A stretch of 44,773 nucleotides of DNA from Myxococcota bacterium (lineage in GTDB: Bacteria > Myxococcota_A > UBA796 > JAJRTE01), in assembly GCA_024278455.1 (NCBI GenBank), contig JAJRTE010000043.1, positions 1-44,773 on the forward strand, in the 5' to 3' direction. Under the pieces are notes generated by a model. It searched no databases and was not told the origin of the DNA. It was given only the letters and a program-made list of their open reading frames with translations. The stretch's first letter is position 1; the number at the start of each line of letters is the position of its first letter. This document shows, one piece after another, positions 9,408 to 17,877 of this stretch. Both the position numbers and the translations under genes were made by a program.

Positions 9408-11453
9408 CTACTCCGCTTCGCAGTTCCAGGCCGGGTCCTGAGCATCGTCCTCGAGCAGCGTACCAAGATATCCATCTCGATCGTATGGGCTCGAGTCGTC
9501 CACGACCTGTCCGGTACATTCATCGAGCCGGAGGAGAAGCACCGTTGACCCGTCGACGTCGAGTGGCAGCGTGGGCGTAAACGACTGATCGTAGCGCGCG
9601 TCGCCGGAAATGCGTACCTCGAGGACATCGCCGTCCAGGGTGTAGCTTCCTGCCGTCCAATCGGGATGGAGTCCCCCGACGAGAATCCCCAGTCCGTTGT
9701 CGTGGATGGGACCGCCATAGGGTACCTCTCCCTGAAGCTCACCATCGACATACAGGCGCAGGTGGTTACCGTCCGCCACCCCGGCGACGTGGTACCAGGT
9801 GTCGGGCTCGACGCCCACCTTGCCGGCTACCTGGCTCACCGCTGTTCCGTCGGAGGACACGAAGAACGCGAACGTGTTGGCGCCGGCCAGGAACTCGAGG
9901 GATACGCCCGCGGTGCCCTGAGTCGTGTCTCCCCACTTGTTGAGGATCGACGCGTGCCATTGGTCGGCCGGTCCATTGACGCGGACCCATGCCTCGAGGG
10001 TCAGTATGCGGCCGATTTCCGGCGCCGATTCCGGGGGGACCTGTACGAAGTCGTCCACCCCGTCGAAGGAGAGCCACCTGGAGAAGATTCCTTCGTCGGC
10101 GACGCCGTCGCAATCGTTGTCGGCACCGTCGAGTTGTTCTTCGGCGCCGGGATAGGTCTCGGGGTGCTGGTCGTCGCAATCGGAACCGATGACCACGTAG
10201 GTGACCTCGCTCGACGAAGGGTCGTCGCAGGCCTGGATCGCGCCTGCCGGATCCCCGAACGTGTCCTGGTCGGCGTCGGGGTACCAGGTCGTGGCATCGA
10301 GCGCGTCCTCGCCCTCGTCTCTTCCATCGCAGTCGTTGTCGATGCCGTCGCAGACCTCTTCGGCGGCGGGATTGACCGCCGGGTCCTGGTCGTCGCAATC
10401 GAGACTGGATGGGGAGTAGCCGTCGGGGCGGGCGCAGGCCAGCACCTCGCTCGATGCATCGCCGTAGCCATCGCCGTCCTTGTCCTCGAACCAACGGGAT
10501 GTCCCGGCAGCGTCAGCCTCGTCGATCTGCCCGTCGCAGTCGTTGTCGATGCCGTCGCAGGTTTCCTGCGCGCCGGGATGGGCATCCGCGTGGGCGTCGT
10601 CGCAGTCCAGGCCGCACGTGGGCACAGCATCCTCCCGGCAGTCGCAGGACTCGGGGGTGTAGCCGTCACCGTCCGCATCGAACCCTTCGTCGACAATGCC
10701 GTCCACCGTGTTGTCGACGCCGTCGCAACGCTCCTCGGACACGCAGTCCGGCACGCTGTCGCCGTCGAAATCCCAGCCCTCGTCCGTGGCGCCATCGCAG
10801 TCATTGTCGGCATCGTCGCAGACCTCGAGCGCACCGGGATAGGTGGTGGGGTCGCCGTCGTCGCAGTCGCCGCCATTGGTGCAGTATCCCCGCGGGGCCG
10901 AGCAGGCCTGGAGCAGGCCTTCGTCGTTGCCGAACCCGTCGCCGTCGGTGTCGAGGTAGAACGTCTCGAAGTCGACGGCATCCTCGTCGATCTCACCGTC
11001 ACAGTCGTTGTCGATGCCGCTCGAGCCATTGGGGCCGTCGCACTGCTCGACTGCTCCGGGGTGAACGAGCGGATCGTCATCGTCGCAATCCCCGTCCGTG
11101 CCGGCATAGCCTTCGGGCGCGACGCAAGCCGATGTGGTCGTGCTCGAGGAGCCGAAACCGTCACCATCGCTGTCGGCGAAGTAGGTGTTCAGGACCTCCT
11201 CGTCGATGCTGCCGTCACAGTCGTTGTCGTGGCCGTCGCAGGCCTCCTCGGCACCGGGGTGTGTCGTCTCGTCGGTGTCGTCGCAATCCGTGCCGCCGGA
11301 GGCTGTCGATGCGAATCCGTCCCCATCGTGGTCGGTCGCCGTGGGTGCGGGGAGCTGGTCGTCGTTCGAGTCGTGACATGCCGCGGCGACTATCGCCACG
11401 GCGCCAAGCACGAAAAGGGGTTTGAGCTGCCGAAACCACATACAGCACAGCAT
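9408..11453 (-). CDS. Lipoprotein with six MopE-type metal-binding repeats and a LamG-like domain
   Basis: This 681-residue protein starts at ATG 11453 behind GGGAG. Its signal ends in a lipobox (GAVAIVAAAC, Cys about residue 26). Residues about 40-470 are six Asp/Cys-rich repeats of the MopE kind, each with D.DGDG, a DCDD core, PGA.E.CDG and DNDCDG. These are known from surface proteins of methanotrophs and myxobacteria and are thought to bind calcium or other metals. Residues about 470-681 form a concanavalin-like LamG domain (FDGVDDFVQVPP, LTLEAWVRV, DTWYHVAGVADGNHLRLYVD), usually a glycan- or protein-binding fold. A likely job is adhesion or substrate binding on the cell surface. The third repeat carries an extra half unit lacking the DCDD core. 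The gene is transcribed away from the metalloprotease gene. Confidence 0.85.
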   Translation of the reverse strand: MLCCMWFRQLKPLFVLGAVAIVAAACHDSNDDQLPAPTATDHDGDGFASTASGGTDCDDTDETTHPGAEEACDGHDNDCDGSIDEEVLNTYFADSDGDGFGSSSTTTSACVAPEGYAGTDGDCDDDDPLVHPGAVEQCDGPNGSSGIDNDCDGEIDEDAVDFETFYLDTDGDGFGNDEGLLQACSAPRGYCTNGGDCDDGDPTTYPGALEVCDDADNDCDGATDEGWDFDGDSVPDCVSEERCDGVDNTVDGIVDEGFDADGDGYTPESCDCREDAVPTCGLDCDDAHADAHPGAQETCDGIDNDCDGQIDEADAAGTSRWFEDKDGDGYGDASSEVLACARPDGYSPSSLDCDDQDPAVNPAAEEVCDGIDNDCDGRDEGEDALDATTWYPDADQDTFGDPAGAIQACDDPSSSEVTYVVIGSDCDDQHPETYPGAEEQLDGADNDCDGVADEGIFSRWLSFDGVDDFVQVPPESAPEIGRILTLEAWVRVNGPADQWHASILNKWGDTTQGTAGVSLEFLAGANTFAFFVSSDGTAVSQVAGKVGVEPDTWYHVAGVADGNHLRLYVDGELQGEVPYGGPIHDNGLGILVGGLHPDWTAGSYTLDGDVLEVRISGDARYDQSFTPTLPLDVDGSTVLLLRLDECTGQVVDDSSPYDRDGYLGTLLEDDAQDPAWNCEAE

Positions 11454-11488
11454 GATGGCGCTCCCGCGAAACCACTACCTGGAGTGTC

Positions 11489-11517
11489 ATTATAGTCCGA
11501 ATCGCACCTGGACAGAA
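11489..11517 (-). promoter_or_regulatory. Candidate promoter of the MopE-repeat lipoprotein gene
   Basis: A perfect TATAAT lies at 11489-11494 on the minus strand, 35 bases before the start codon. At 17 bases spacing the -35 position reads TTCTGT (11512-11517), a poor match, so activation by another factor is possible. The leader would be about 29 bases. Confidence 0.45.
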
Positions 11518-11656
11518 GTCTCCTTTGCCGTGTGACATTTTTTGCTGTTACCACAGGGGGGCTGCGGCTACAGTGTGCGGGCCGGCTTCTGCTCAGGGTT
11601 CGAGGAGCCGCCGGTGTGACTCGTCTCGAACCAGAACGCCAGATGGAGGAACGTCG

Positions 11657-13099
11657 ATGAACCGAGTGAAGGGTGGCTGTTTCCTACGCCAGGCCGTGTT
11701 GCGGCTTGGTTTCCTGGGTGTCGCGCTATTGTTCGGGGGGAGCGCCCTGGGCTCTCCGGGCACCTATCCGTTTCGTTCGCTCACGCCGTGGGTTGTGGAT
11801 CTGATTCGCATCGACCACGGGTTTGCTCCCCAGTTGGACTGGTCGGATCCGAACGCCCCGGACCCCCAGGCGTTGCGGGATGCCGCCGAACGCCGTCCGG
11901 CGTACACCACGGAAGGGTTGGTGGAGTCCGAGAACATCTTGCTGCACTATGATGTCACTGACGAAGAACAGGCAGCGCTGGCAGCCATGATCGAGGACAA
12001 CGGTCTCCTGGATGTGGTCTGGGATGGTATCGTTGGGCCGCGGGTCAGCGGCGGCCTGGCCTGGCCCGCTCCGGACTCGGACGATGGTAACGGGGGCGAC
12101 AGCCGCTACGATATCTATATCGACAACCTCCTGCCGGGTCTCTACGGGGTCACCTATGCCGACCAGGCGAGCGGCCCCTACCAGTATTCTGCCTACACGG
12201 TGATCGGCGACTGGATGGACGAGGGGGAAACCAGCGTGACGATGGCCCACGAATTCAGCCATGGGTGCCAGTACGGCTGGGATGCCTTCGAGGACGGCTG
12301 GTGGTTCGAGTCTCCCGCTATCTGGATCGAAGATATCATTTTCGATGACGTTGACGACTATCTGTTGTGGATCTACGATTCCTGGCGCCATCCGGAACTC
12401 CCGCTGGATGCCTCGCAAATGGCCTATCCGCATGGGATCTTCGTGCGGTGGATGAGCGAGACATTCGGCAACGATATCGTGCGCCAGATCTGGGACCGTG
12501 CCGCGGAAAACGCCAACCCGACGTCCATCCGGTCATGCCGGGACGTGGTGAACGAGCAGGGGGGACCGCTGGATTGGGCGGGCACCCTGCACGGATACCA
12601 CAAGGCGCTGGTGGATGTCTCCCGTTTCGAAGAGGGAGACCAGTATACCAAGTACAAGCTGGGGCTGGCAGGAAGCATGGCCGAGTACCCGGGGACGGTG
12701 AGCGGCAGCGTCGAGTACACGGCTGGCAACATCGTCGAACTCGAGGTTCTTGGCAACCAGGACGCCGTTGTCACGGCGACCCTGGAAGGGAGTGGTCTGG
12801 TTGCATCGCTCATGCTTGGCAACGAAACCGAGTGGGTCGACTATCCGTTCGAACTCCAGCCCGATGGCGTACTGATGGGCGTCACCGCGGGAGGACTGGG
12901 GCAGACGTTCGATCGTGCCTACGTCGTCATCACCAACCCCGCCATCCAGGGTTCGATCGACTACACCCTGGATGTCAGCGTCGATGGGTGGGAAGGCTGT
13001 GATCAGCAGCGCGTGCCCATGACGTCGAGTTGGGCCATGTCCCTGTTCGCGACGCTCGGCGTGGCGGGCCTGTTCCGCGCCCTCCGCCGCCGGCGGTAG
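11657..13099 (+). CDS. MXAN_6640-like secreted zinc metalloprotease with C-terminal sorting tail
   Basis: The protein has 480 residues when started at ATG 11657, which has GGAGG seven bases upstream. A signal peptide (residues 1-33, LGFLGVALLFGGSALG) directs export. The catalytic zinc motif is HEFSH at residues 198-202 (MAHEFSHGCQYGWD), followed by WWFESPAIWIED, whose glutamate could be the third ligand. This fits the family of putative metalloproteases named after MXAN_6640 of Myxococcus. The C terminus ends with a hydrophobic helix and a run of arginines (SLFATLGVAGLFRALRRRR), preceded by a cysteine (GCDQQ), which resembles the sorting tails of the MYXO-CTERM/PEP-CTERM group; the protein may be held at the envelope or processed there. 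Its neighbours on both sides are on the other strand, so it appears to be a single-gene unit. Confidence 0.8.
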   Translation: MNRVKGGCFLRQAVLRLGFLGVALLFGGSALGSPGTYPFRSLTPWVVDLIRIDHGFAPQLDWSDPNAPDPQALRDAAERRPAYTTEGLVESENILLHYDVTDEEQAALAAMIEDNGLLDVVWDGIVGPRVSGGLAWPAPDSDDGNGGDSRYDIYIDNLLPGLYGVTYADQASGPYQYSAYTVIGDWMDEGETSVTMAHEFSHGCQYGWDAFEDGWWFESPAIWIEDIIFDDVDDYLLWIYDSWRHPELPLDASQMAYPHGIFVRWMSETFGNDIVRQIWDRAAENANPTSIRSCRDVVNEQGGPLDWAGTLHGYHKALVDVSRFEEGDQYTKYKLGLAGSMAEYPGTVSGSVEYTAGNIVELEVLGNQDAVVTATLEGSGLVASLMLGNETEWVDYPFELQPDGVLMGVTAGGLGQTFDRAYVVITNPAIQGSIDYTLDVSVDGWEGCDQQRVPMTSSWAMSLFATLGVAGLFRALRRRR

Positions 13100-13165
13100 A
13101 CCGCCGCCGTGCTCGTCCCCCGCCTGCATGGCTTTCTCCCCGAGCCCGCAGCCCTGTTCGCCGGG

Positions 13166-14902
13166 TCAGAGCGAGACCTTGATGCCGCGTACCCGGTTCA
13201 AGGCCGCCGCGATCTCGAATCGCCGTGGACGGGCGAAGTTGCCGGGGTGCGACTCCGGGCGCAGGTGCGGCGCAAGTTCGTCCAGACCTCGAGTCTCGAA
13301 ATGGGTGTCGAGCCTGTCGAGGAGTTCGGGCACCGACGGGTCATCCTGCATGTAGCGTGAGCGAGCCAGGTTGAGGGCGAACCCGATGGCTCGAGTCTGG
13401 CTAGGATCCACGATCTGTTCGACACTCTGCAAGTCGATGTCCTCGGTGCCGAACAGGATGTGGTGGCGGCCGCGTGCGTCGATCTTCACCTCCCGCCGGC
13501 CCCGGGAAGGGTCGAGAGTGGTCCTGAGAGGCACCCGCGGGTGGATCCATTCCGTGCTGGGCGGGGTCTCCGGCGTTCGCAACGAAGGAATCCGCCGCGC
13601 CACCTCCCGTGCCTCCCGGGTGACGTCGAACGGGACATAGGTTTTCATCATGATCACGAGGTCCGCCACGTCGATGTAGTCCCCGCAGCCCCCCAGCACG
13701 AGCACGGTCGAGACATCGTGCCGCAGGTACAGGTCGCGAACGCAATCGATGAAAGGCGTGATCGGTTCCGATGACTTCTCGATCAACGCCTGCATGCGGG
13801 CGTCCCGCATCATGAAGTTGGTGGCAGAAGTGTCCTCGTCGACAAGCAGCGTGGTCGCGCCGGCCTCGACGGCTTCGGCGATGTTGGCTGCCTGGCTGGT
13901 GCTTCCACTGGCGTCGCCGGTGGTGAAACGGGCAGTATCCATGCCGTTCGGAAGGCCGGAAATGAAGGCATGGATGTCCACGCCGGCCACGGACCGGCCG
14001 TCTTCGGCGCGAATCTTGACCGCCGCGGGGTCGGTCACCACGTACTCCCGGCCGTCGCCCGGAACATGGGTGTAGACACCATGTTGTAGCGCCTGTAGTA
14101 CAGTTGACTTCCCGTGGTACCCACCGCCGACGATGAGGGTGACGCCTCGAGGAATGCCCATCCCGGTGATGATCCTGGACGCACCCTGCCATGGATTCGG
14201 GAGATCGAAGGAGACGCGCAGGGACTCGGGTGATCGGAACGGCACGGCATTCAGCATTGGCCGGCTGCTCGCCCCACTCTCACGCGGGAGGATGGCGCCG
14301 TCGGCGATGAAGGCCACGAGGTTTCGGGACCCCAGACGTTCCCTGATGAACGCCTGGTTTTCGCAGCAGTCGACGAAGCTTCGTGCTTCCGTGGCGTTCA
14401 GGTGGTGCCAGCAGAGGCCTCGAGTGGCGATTTCGGGGATTTCCCTGCAGAGCATGTCTTCTGCCTGCCTGCCCAGCACGCGCCTGCCCGCCGCGGGAAG
14501 GCCGGCCTGCAAGCGAACCTCGACCCAGTCGCGCTGCACGAGCACGCCGGTACGTTCCAGGACCTCGGGTCCGCCCACGTCCACCGTAACGAGGCCGCTC
14601 TTGCCGCTGCCCCGGTGTCCTTCTGCGATACGCAGGATGGCGTGGTGCACCTGTCTGAGCAGGAAATCCTCCAGGGCGGTGCGGCGTATCTTGGTGGCGT
14701 GGTGGTGTGGTGGGATGCCGGCCGCGGACATCGGGATACGCACCCGGACCCGGGATGGTGCGGCGAAAGGGTCTCCTTGTACGTGGTCCACGAAAAGTGA
14801 CAAGCCGGCCGTGTGGTATCCCCCTGCGATGTCCTTGTAAGCCTTGTATCCGCGGCCATCGATACGCCGGAGGTGGTTTGCCAAAGTGTGCAGGTCAGCC
14901 AT
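13166..14902 (-). CDS. ABC-class ATPase domain protein (PF09818 type)
   Basis: This 578-residue cytoplasmic protein has the full length usual for the predicted ABC-class ATPases. A Walker A motif is visible in the middle (GVTLIVGGGYHGKSTVLQAL), followed by a Walker B region (ATTLLVDEDTSATNFMMRD) in which DED would hold magnesium and the catalytic glutamate. The N-terminal part begins LHTLANHLRRIDGRGYKAYK and contains FSLFVDHVQ-like sequence (LSLFVDHVQGDPFA), typical of the family. No membrane segments are present, so this is not a transporter. The biological role of the family is not established. It stands alone between the metalloprotease (convergent) and the DUF2723 gene (divergent). Confidence 0.88.
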   Translation of the reverse strand: MADLHTLANHLRRIDGRGYKAYKDIAGGYHTAGLSLFVDHVQGDPFAAPSRVRVRIPMSAAGIPPHHHATKIRRTALEDFLLRQVHHAILRIAEGHRGSGKSGLVTVDVGGPEVLERTGVLVQRDWVEVRLQAGLPAAGRRVLGRQAEDMLCREIPEIATRGLCWHHLNATEARSFVDCCENQAFIRERLGSRNLVAFIADGAILPRESGASSRPMLNAVPFRSPESLRVSFDLPNPWQGASRIITGMGIPRGVTLIVGGGYHGKSTVLQALQHGVYTHVPGDGREYVVTDPAAVKIRAEDGRSVAGVDIHAFISGLPNGMDTARFTTGDASGSTSQAANIAEAVEAGATTLLVDEDTSATNFMMRDARMQALIEKSSEPITPFIDCVRDLYLRHDVSTVLVLGGCGDYIDVADLVIMMKTYVPFDVTREAREVARRIPSLRTPETPPSTEWIHPRVPLRTTLDPSRGRREVKIDARGRHHILFGTEDIDLQSVEQIVDPSQTRAIGFALNLARSRYMQDDPSVPELLDRLDTHFETRGLDELAPHLRPESHPGNFARPRRFEIAAALNRVRGIKVSL

Positions 14903-15286
14903 CTCGGTTCCCCATGGTGTCCTGTCGGTTCCGTCGCCGCCGGCGACCTGGATGTATTAGCACGGTGATGGGCGGGTTGGCAACATGGAGAAAGTTGTGG
15001 GCGTGCCGATGACCGGGTGTCGTGCGCGGCCCGGCGAGGTGGTGGGGCGGCATAGCAAAAAAAGAGGCTGGACCCACCCGCCGTCGAACGTGGGGGGGGG
15101 AAACCATTCGGCGGCCGACGATGAGCCCAGCCAGTCTTTGGCGAACCATGATAGTCGGTCCGCCGTACCGGTTCATGTTTGAAAATATAGGGAACGGGTG
15201 GCTGTGTGTCAAGGGGTGGCCGGGCGGAAGCAGACAAAAAAAAGGGGACGCCCACAATCTCCTTGCGATTGTCCCGGTGCCGGACT
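14903..15286. other. 384-base divergent intergenic region
   Basis: No gene is seen here. For the ATPase gene on the minus strand, TTGCCA (14978-14983) and TAATAC (14954-14959) are 18 bases apart and may be its promoter. The region also has a run of nine G at about 15093-15101, A-runs at 15056-15062 and 15236-15243, an AT-rich stretch (TTTGAAAATATAG) near 15178, and a hairpin just before the DUF2723 start. A promoter for the DUF2723 gene could not be fixed. Confidence 0.5.
15236..15275 (-). terminator. Possible terminator hairpin on the minus strand
   Basis: Read on the minus strand, ACAATC and GATTGT form a six-base-pair stem around a seven-base loop (15254-15272). GGG and CCC flank it, and a run of eight T follows (complement of 15236-15243). 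It would stop antisense transcription running out of the DUF2723 gene toward the ATPase gene. On the plus strand the same bases give a small hairpin in the DUF2723 leader. The stem is short, so confidence is low. Confidence 0.35.
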
Positions 15287-17689
15287 ATGGATCGGTGCAT
15301 GGATCGCTCCGCCGGCCTCGTGGTTTTTCTGGTGCTTTTCGCCGTCTACGTGGGGACGGGTTCCCCGGCCGTCTCCTGGTTCGACACAGGCGAACTCGCC
15401 GCCGGTGCCTTCCTTCTCGGCAATGGGCACCCGCCGGGTCAGCCTCTCTATGCCCTGATTGCCAAGGGTGCTACCTTCCTTCCCGCCGGGAGTGTGGCGT
15501 TTCGGCTGACGTTGCTGTCGGCGGCTTGTGGTGCCGCAGCCGTCGCCCTGCTTCCCGGTCTGTCGGGGCGGTTGCTCGCCCGCCTGGAAATGCCGGAGAC
15601 TCCTCGAGGCATTCTCTGGCTGCTGGTGCCGTGGGCAGGTCTCGCGCTGCCGGTCTGGCTACAGAATGTTCGCGTGGAGTTGTATGCCACGCAGTTGCTG
15701 CTCTCCGTGCTGGCCGTTCGGGTGGCGCTGGCCAGTCCCGGCGACGAGGGGGGCCGGGCCGCGCGCGCGATGACACTCGGGTTGCTCCTGGGCCTGTCCG
15801 GGGCGACCCATCCCCTCCTGGGCGTGTTGCTGGTCCCCGGCCTGTTCTTGCTCGTGGGACGGCCCGCCATCATGGCGGGTGCCGGGATGATCGCGGCGGC
15901 TGTGGCCGGCGGCAGCGCCTACCTGTATCTTCCGATTCGTGCGCGTGCTGGTGCCCTGTTGAACTGGGGCGACCCCGGCACGTGGGAGCGCTTCTGGTAC
16001 GTGGTGACCGGCAAGGCGTATCAGCACAGCTTCGCCACGCTCACCCTGGACCGTTGGCTGGACAACCTCGAGCTGCACGCGGCGCTGTTCGCCGGGCTTC
16101 TGGGTGTCCCACTGCTCGTGCTGGCCGCCGTGGGGATTGCGATCTGCTTCAAGCGCTTCCGCGTGGGAGCGGGGTTGGTGCTCCTCCTGGCCGGTAACCT
16201 GGCCAGTACGTCGCTCCAGTCGGCCTTCTTCCCCGACAACCCCGATGCTCTCGGCTACTTGTCCCTGGCCACCGCACTGCTGTTCGTGCTCGCCGCCGTC
16301 GGGTTGGCCGGTATCAGCGAACGCGCATTGCAAGTCGCGCCGCGACGGCACGTGCGTGCGGTCGTTATCCACTGGGTGGCGCGTATCATCGCGGTTTTCC
16401 TGGGATGCGTCGTTGCAGCCGAGGCGTGGCCCCGGCCCGATCTTCACGGCAACTGGTACTACCACGCATACATCGTGAGATTGTTGAGACCGCTGCCACC
16501 AGGTTGCCTGGACCTCTCGGGATCGGACGCATCGACCTTCGCCAGTTGGTATGGACTCGCCGTCGAAGGTATGCGACCGGACATCGGCGTGGTGTCCCTC
16601 TACACGCTTCCGGACTCCGCGGTATTCAGGCTCGGTAATCCTCCTTCCATCCCCTACCCGACGGGCAACCCCGGGCCGGGCGGCATGGTTCGGGCGCTCG
16701 TCGATCAGGCGTTGCCGCGGCGCCCTATACGCATGACCATGCACGACCTTCCCGTCGACCTGAGCGCCGAGATGCGTATCGACTTGGCGGTGTTTCGGCT
16801 GCTGCCGGCCTCGGCCGAGGTCCCCCTGGACGACGGCCTGGACGAGTTGGAGGCGTTTTGGCTCCGCCAGGCGCGGCGCCTGGGGCGGGATCCCGGCTAT
16901 CGCCGGGACCGACAGGCGCGCCTTCGGTATCCATCGCACCTGGAATCCGTGGGGGACCATCTTCGACGCATGGGTCTCCTGGAGCCTGCGCTACGAGTCT
17001 ACCGAGTGGCCGAGCAGCTTGCGCCGGATCCGTACCGACTCGTGCACCTCAAGCGGTTGAGGGTCGAACAGCTTGTCGCGGAAATCGGGCTCGAGCCGCG
17101 GGGGTCTCCGGGCGCGGGTACTGGAGAGAGCACGCTGGCGACCACTGGCGGCGACATGGTGCGCGTGCGCAAGCTGCTCGAGCTGGGAAAGCGGCAGGCC
17201 GCGAGGGGTCTTCTCGCGCGTCTGCCCCTGGAAGATCCACGAGCGGTGCTTGCTCGAGCATGGTTGGCGTACCTGGAGGGACGTTGGGGGGCTGCGCGGG
17301 AACGGCTCGAGCACCTTCGTCAGGAGAGGCCTTTCGGGGACGAGGCACGTGTTGCCCTGACGAGGCTCGAGCGGGTGCTGTCGGCGGCTGGAGCGGTCGA
17401 GTGGATGGAGGAATACGTGAAGCGCCGGCCGTCGGCGGAGGTCATGGCGGCCCTGGCGAACCGCCTGCGCGAGGCGGGGCGCACCGGCGAAGCCGTGAAG
17501 GTTGCCAGCAGGGCCGTGGCCGAGGACTCGAGCCTCGTCGCCGCCCACGTGGCCCTGGGCTGGGCGCTTGTCGCGCGGGGGAGGCTGGAGGAAGCCTTCG
17601 GAGCGGTGACCCGCGGGCTGGAGCGGGACCCTACCGATCCGGTGGCGTTGCGGCTGGCGTCGTACCTGTACCGGCGAGGTCTGCGATGA
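15287..17689 (+). CDS. DUF2723 (GT-C type) membrane glycosyltransferase-like protein with TPR tail
   Basis: The protein has about 800 residues when started at ATG 15287; ATG 15299 is an alternative, and a GTG at 15206 would place charged residues before the first helix. The N-terminal signature of DUF2723 is present: FDTGELAAGAFLLGNGHPPG, in which the acidic residues are expected to be catalytic, as in lipid-linked-sugar glycosyltransferases of the GT-C fold. About ten to twelve membrane helices occupy residues 5-400. A periplasmic part follows (about 400-560), and the C terminus (about 560-800) is TPR-like. It probably transfers a sugar from a polyprenyl carrier to a protein or glycan outside the inner membrane; donor and acceptor are unknown. 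It opens a five-gene plus-strand run with other membrane proteins. Confidence 0.8.
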   Translation: MDRCMDRSAGLVVFLVLFAVYVGTGSPAVSWFDTGELAAGAFLLGNGHPPGQPLYALIAKGATFLPAGSVAFRLTLLSAACGAAAVALLPGLSGRLLARLEMPETPRGILWLLVPWAGLALPVWLQNVRVELYATQLLLSVLAVRVALASPGDEGGRAARAMTLGLLLGLSGATHPLLGVLLVPGLFLLVGRPAIMAGAGMIAAAVAGGSAYLYLPIRARAGALLNWGDPGTWERFWYVVTGKAYQHSFATLTLDRWLDNLELHAALFAGLLGVPLLVLAAVGIAICFKRFRVGAGLVLLLAGNLASTSLQSAFFPDNPDALGYLSLATALLFVLAAVGLAGISERALQVAPRRHVRAVVIHWVARIIAVFLGCVVAAEAWPRPDLHGNWYYHAYIVRLLRPLPPGCLDLSGSDASTFASWYGLAVEGMRPDIGVVSLYTLPDSAVFRLGNPPSIPYPTGNPGPGGMVRALVDQALPRRPIRMTMHDLPVDLSAEMRIDLAVFRLLPASAEVPLDDGLDELEAFWLRQARRLGRDPGYRRDRQARLRYPSHLESVGDHLRRMGLLEPALRVYRVAEQLAPDPYRLVHLKRLRVEQLVAEIGLEPRGSPGAGTGESTLATTGGDMVRVRKLLELGKRQAARGLLARLPLEDPRAVLARAWLAYLEGRWGAARERLEHLRQERPFGDEARVALTRLERVLSAAGAVEWMEEYVKRRPSAEVMAALANRLREAGRTGEAVKVASRAVAEDSSLVAAHVALGWALVARGRLEEAFGAVTRGLERDPTDPVALRLASYLYRRGLR

Positions 17690-17751
17690 TACGGCGAGGC
17701 TTCTCCCTGGCGTGGCCTGGTGTCTCGAGCGTTCGTTCGCATGCAATATCG

Positions 17752-17780
17752 TTGACGCAGCCGGGGAGGTCGGCTAGGCT
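17752..17780 (+). promoter_or_regulatory. Candidate sigma-70-type promoter before the DUF362 gene
   Basis: TTGACG (17752-17757) and TAGGCT (17775-17780) are separated by exactly 17 bases. TTGAC-N17-TAGNNT is a form common in high-GC bacteria. Transcription would start near 17787, giving a leader of about 90 bases before ATG 17878. Confidence 0.5.
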
Positions 17781-17877
17781 TCTGCGTTCGCTGTCTGGTG
17801 TCTGTTCTTGTCGTCGATCACCCGGCTGAACGGCCGGTTGAATGAGCATCGTCCCATCGCTGCGGAGCTGTCCTGCC

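Noticed and set aside
15093..15101. Run of nine G as a possible phase-variation tract
   Set aside because: It lies outside any gene and too far from a promoter element to control spacing; it may also be unreliable sequence.
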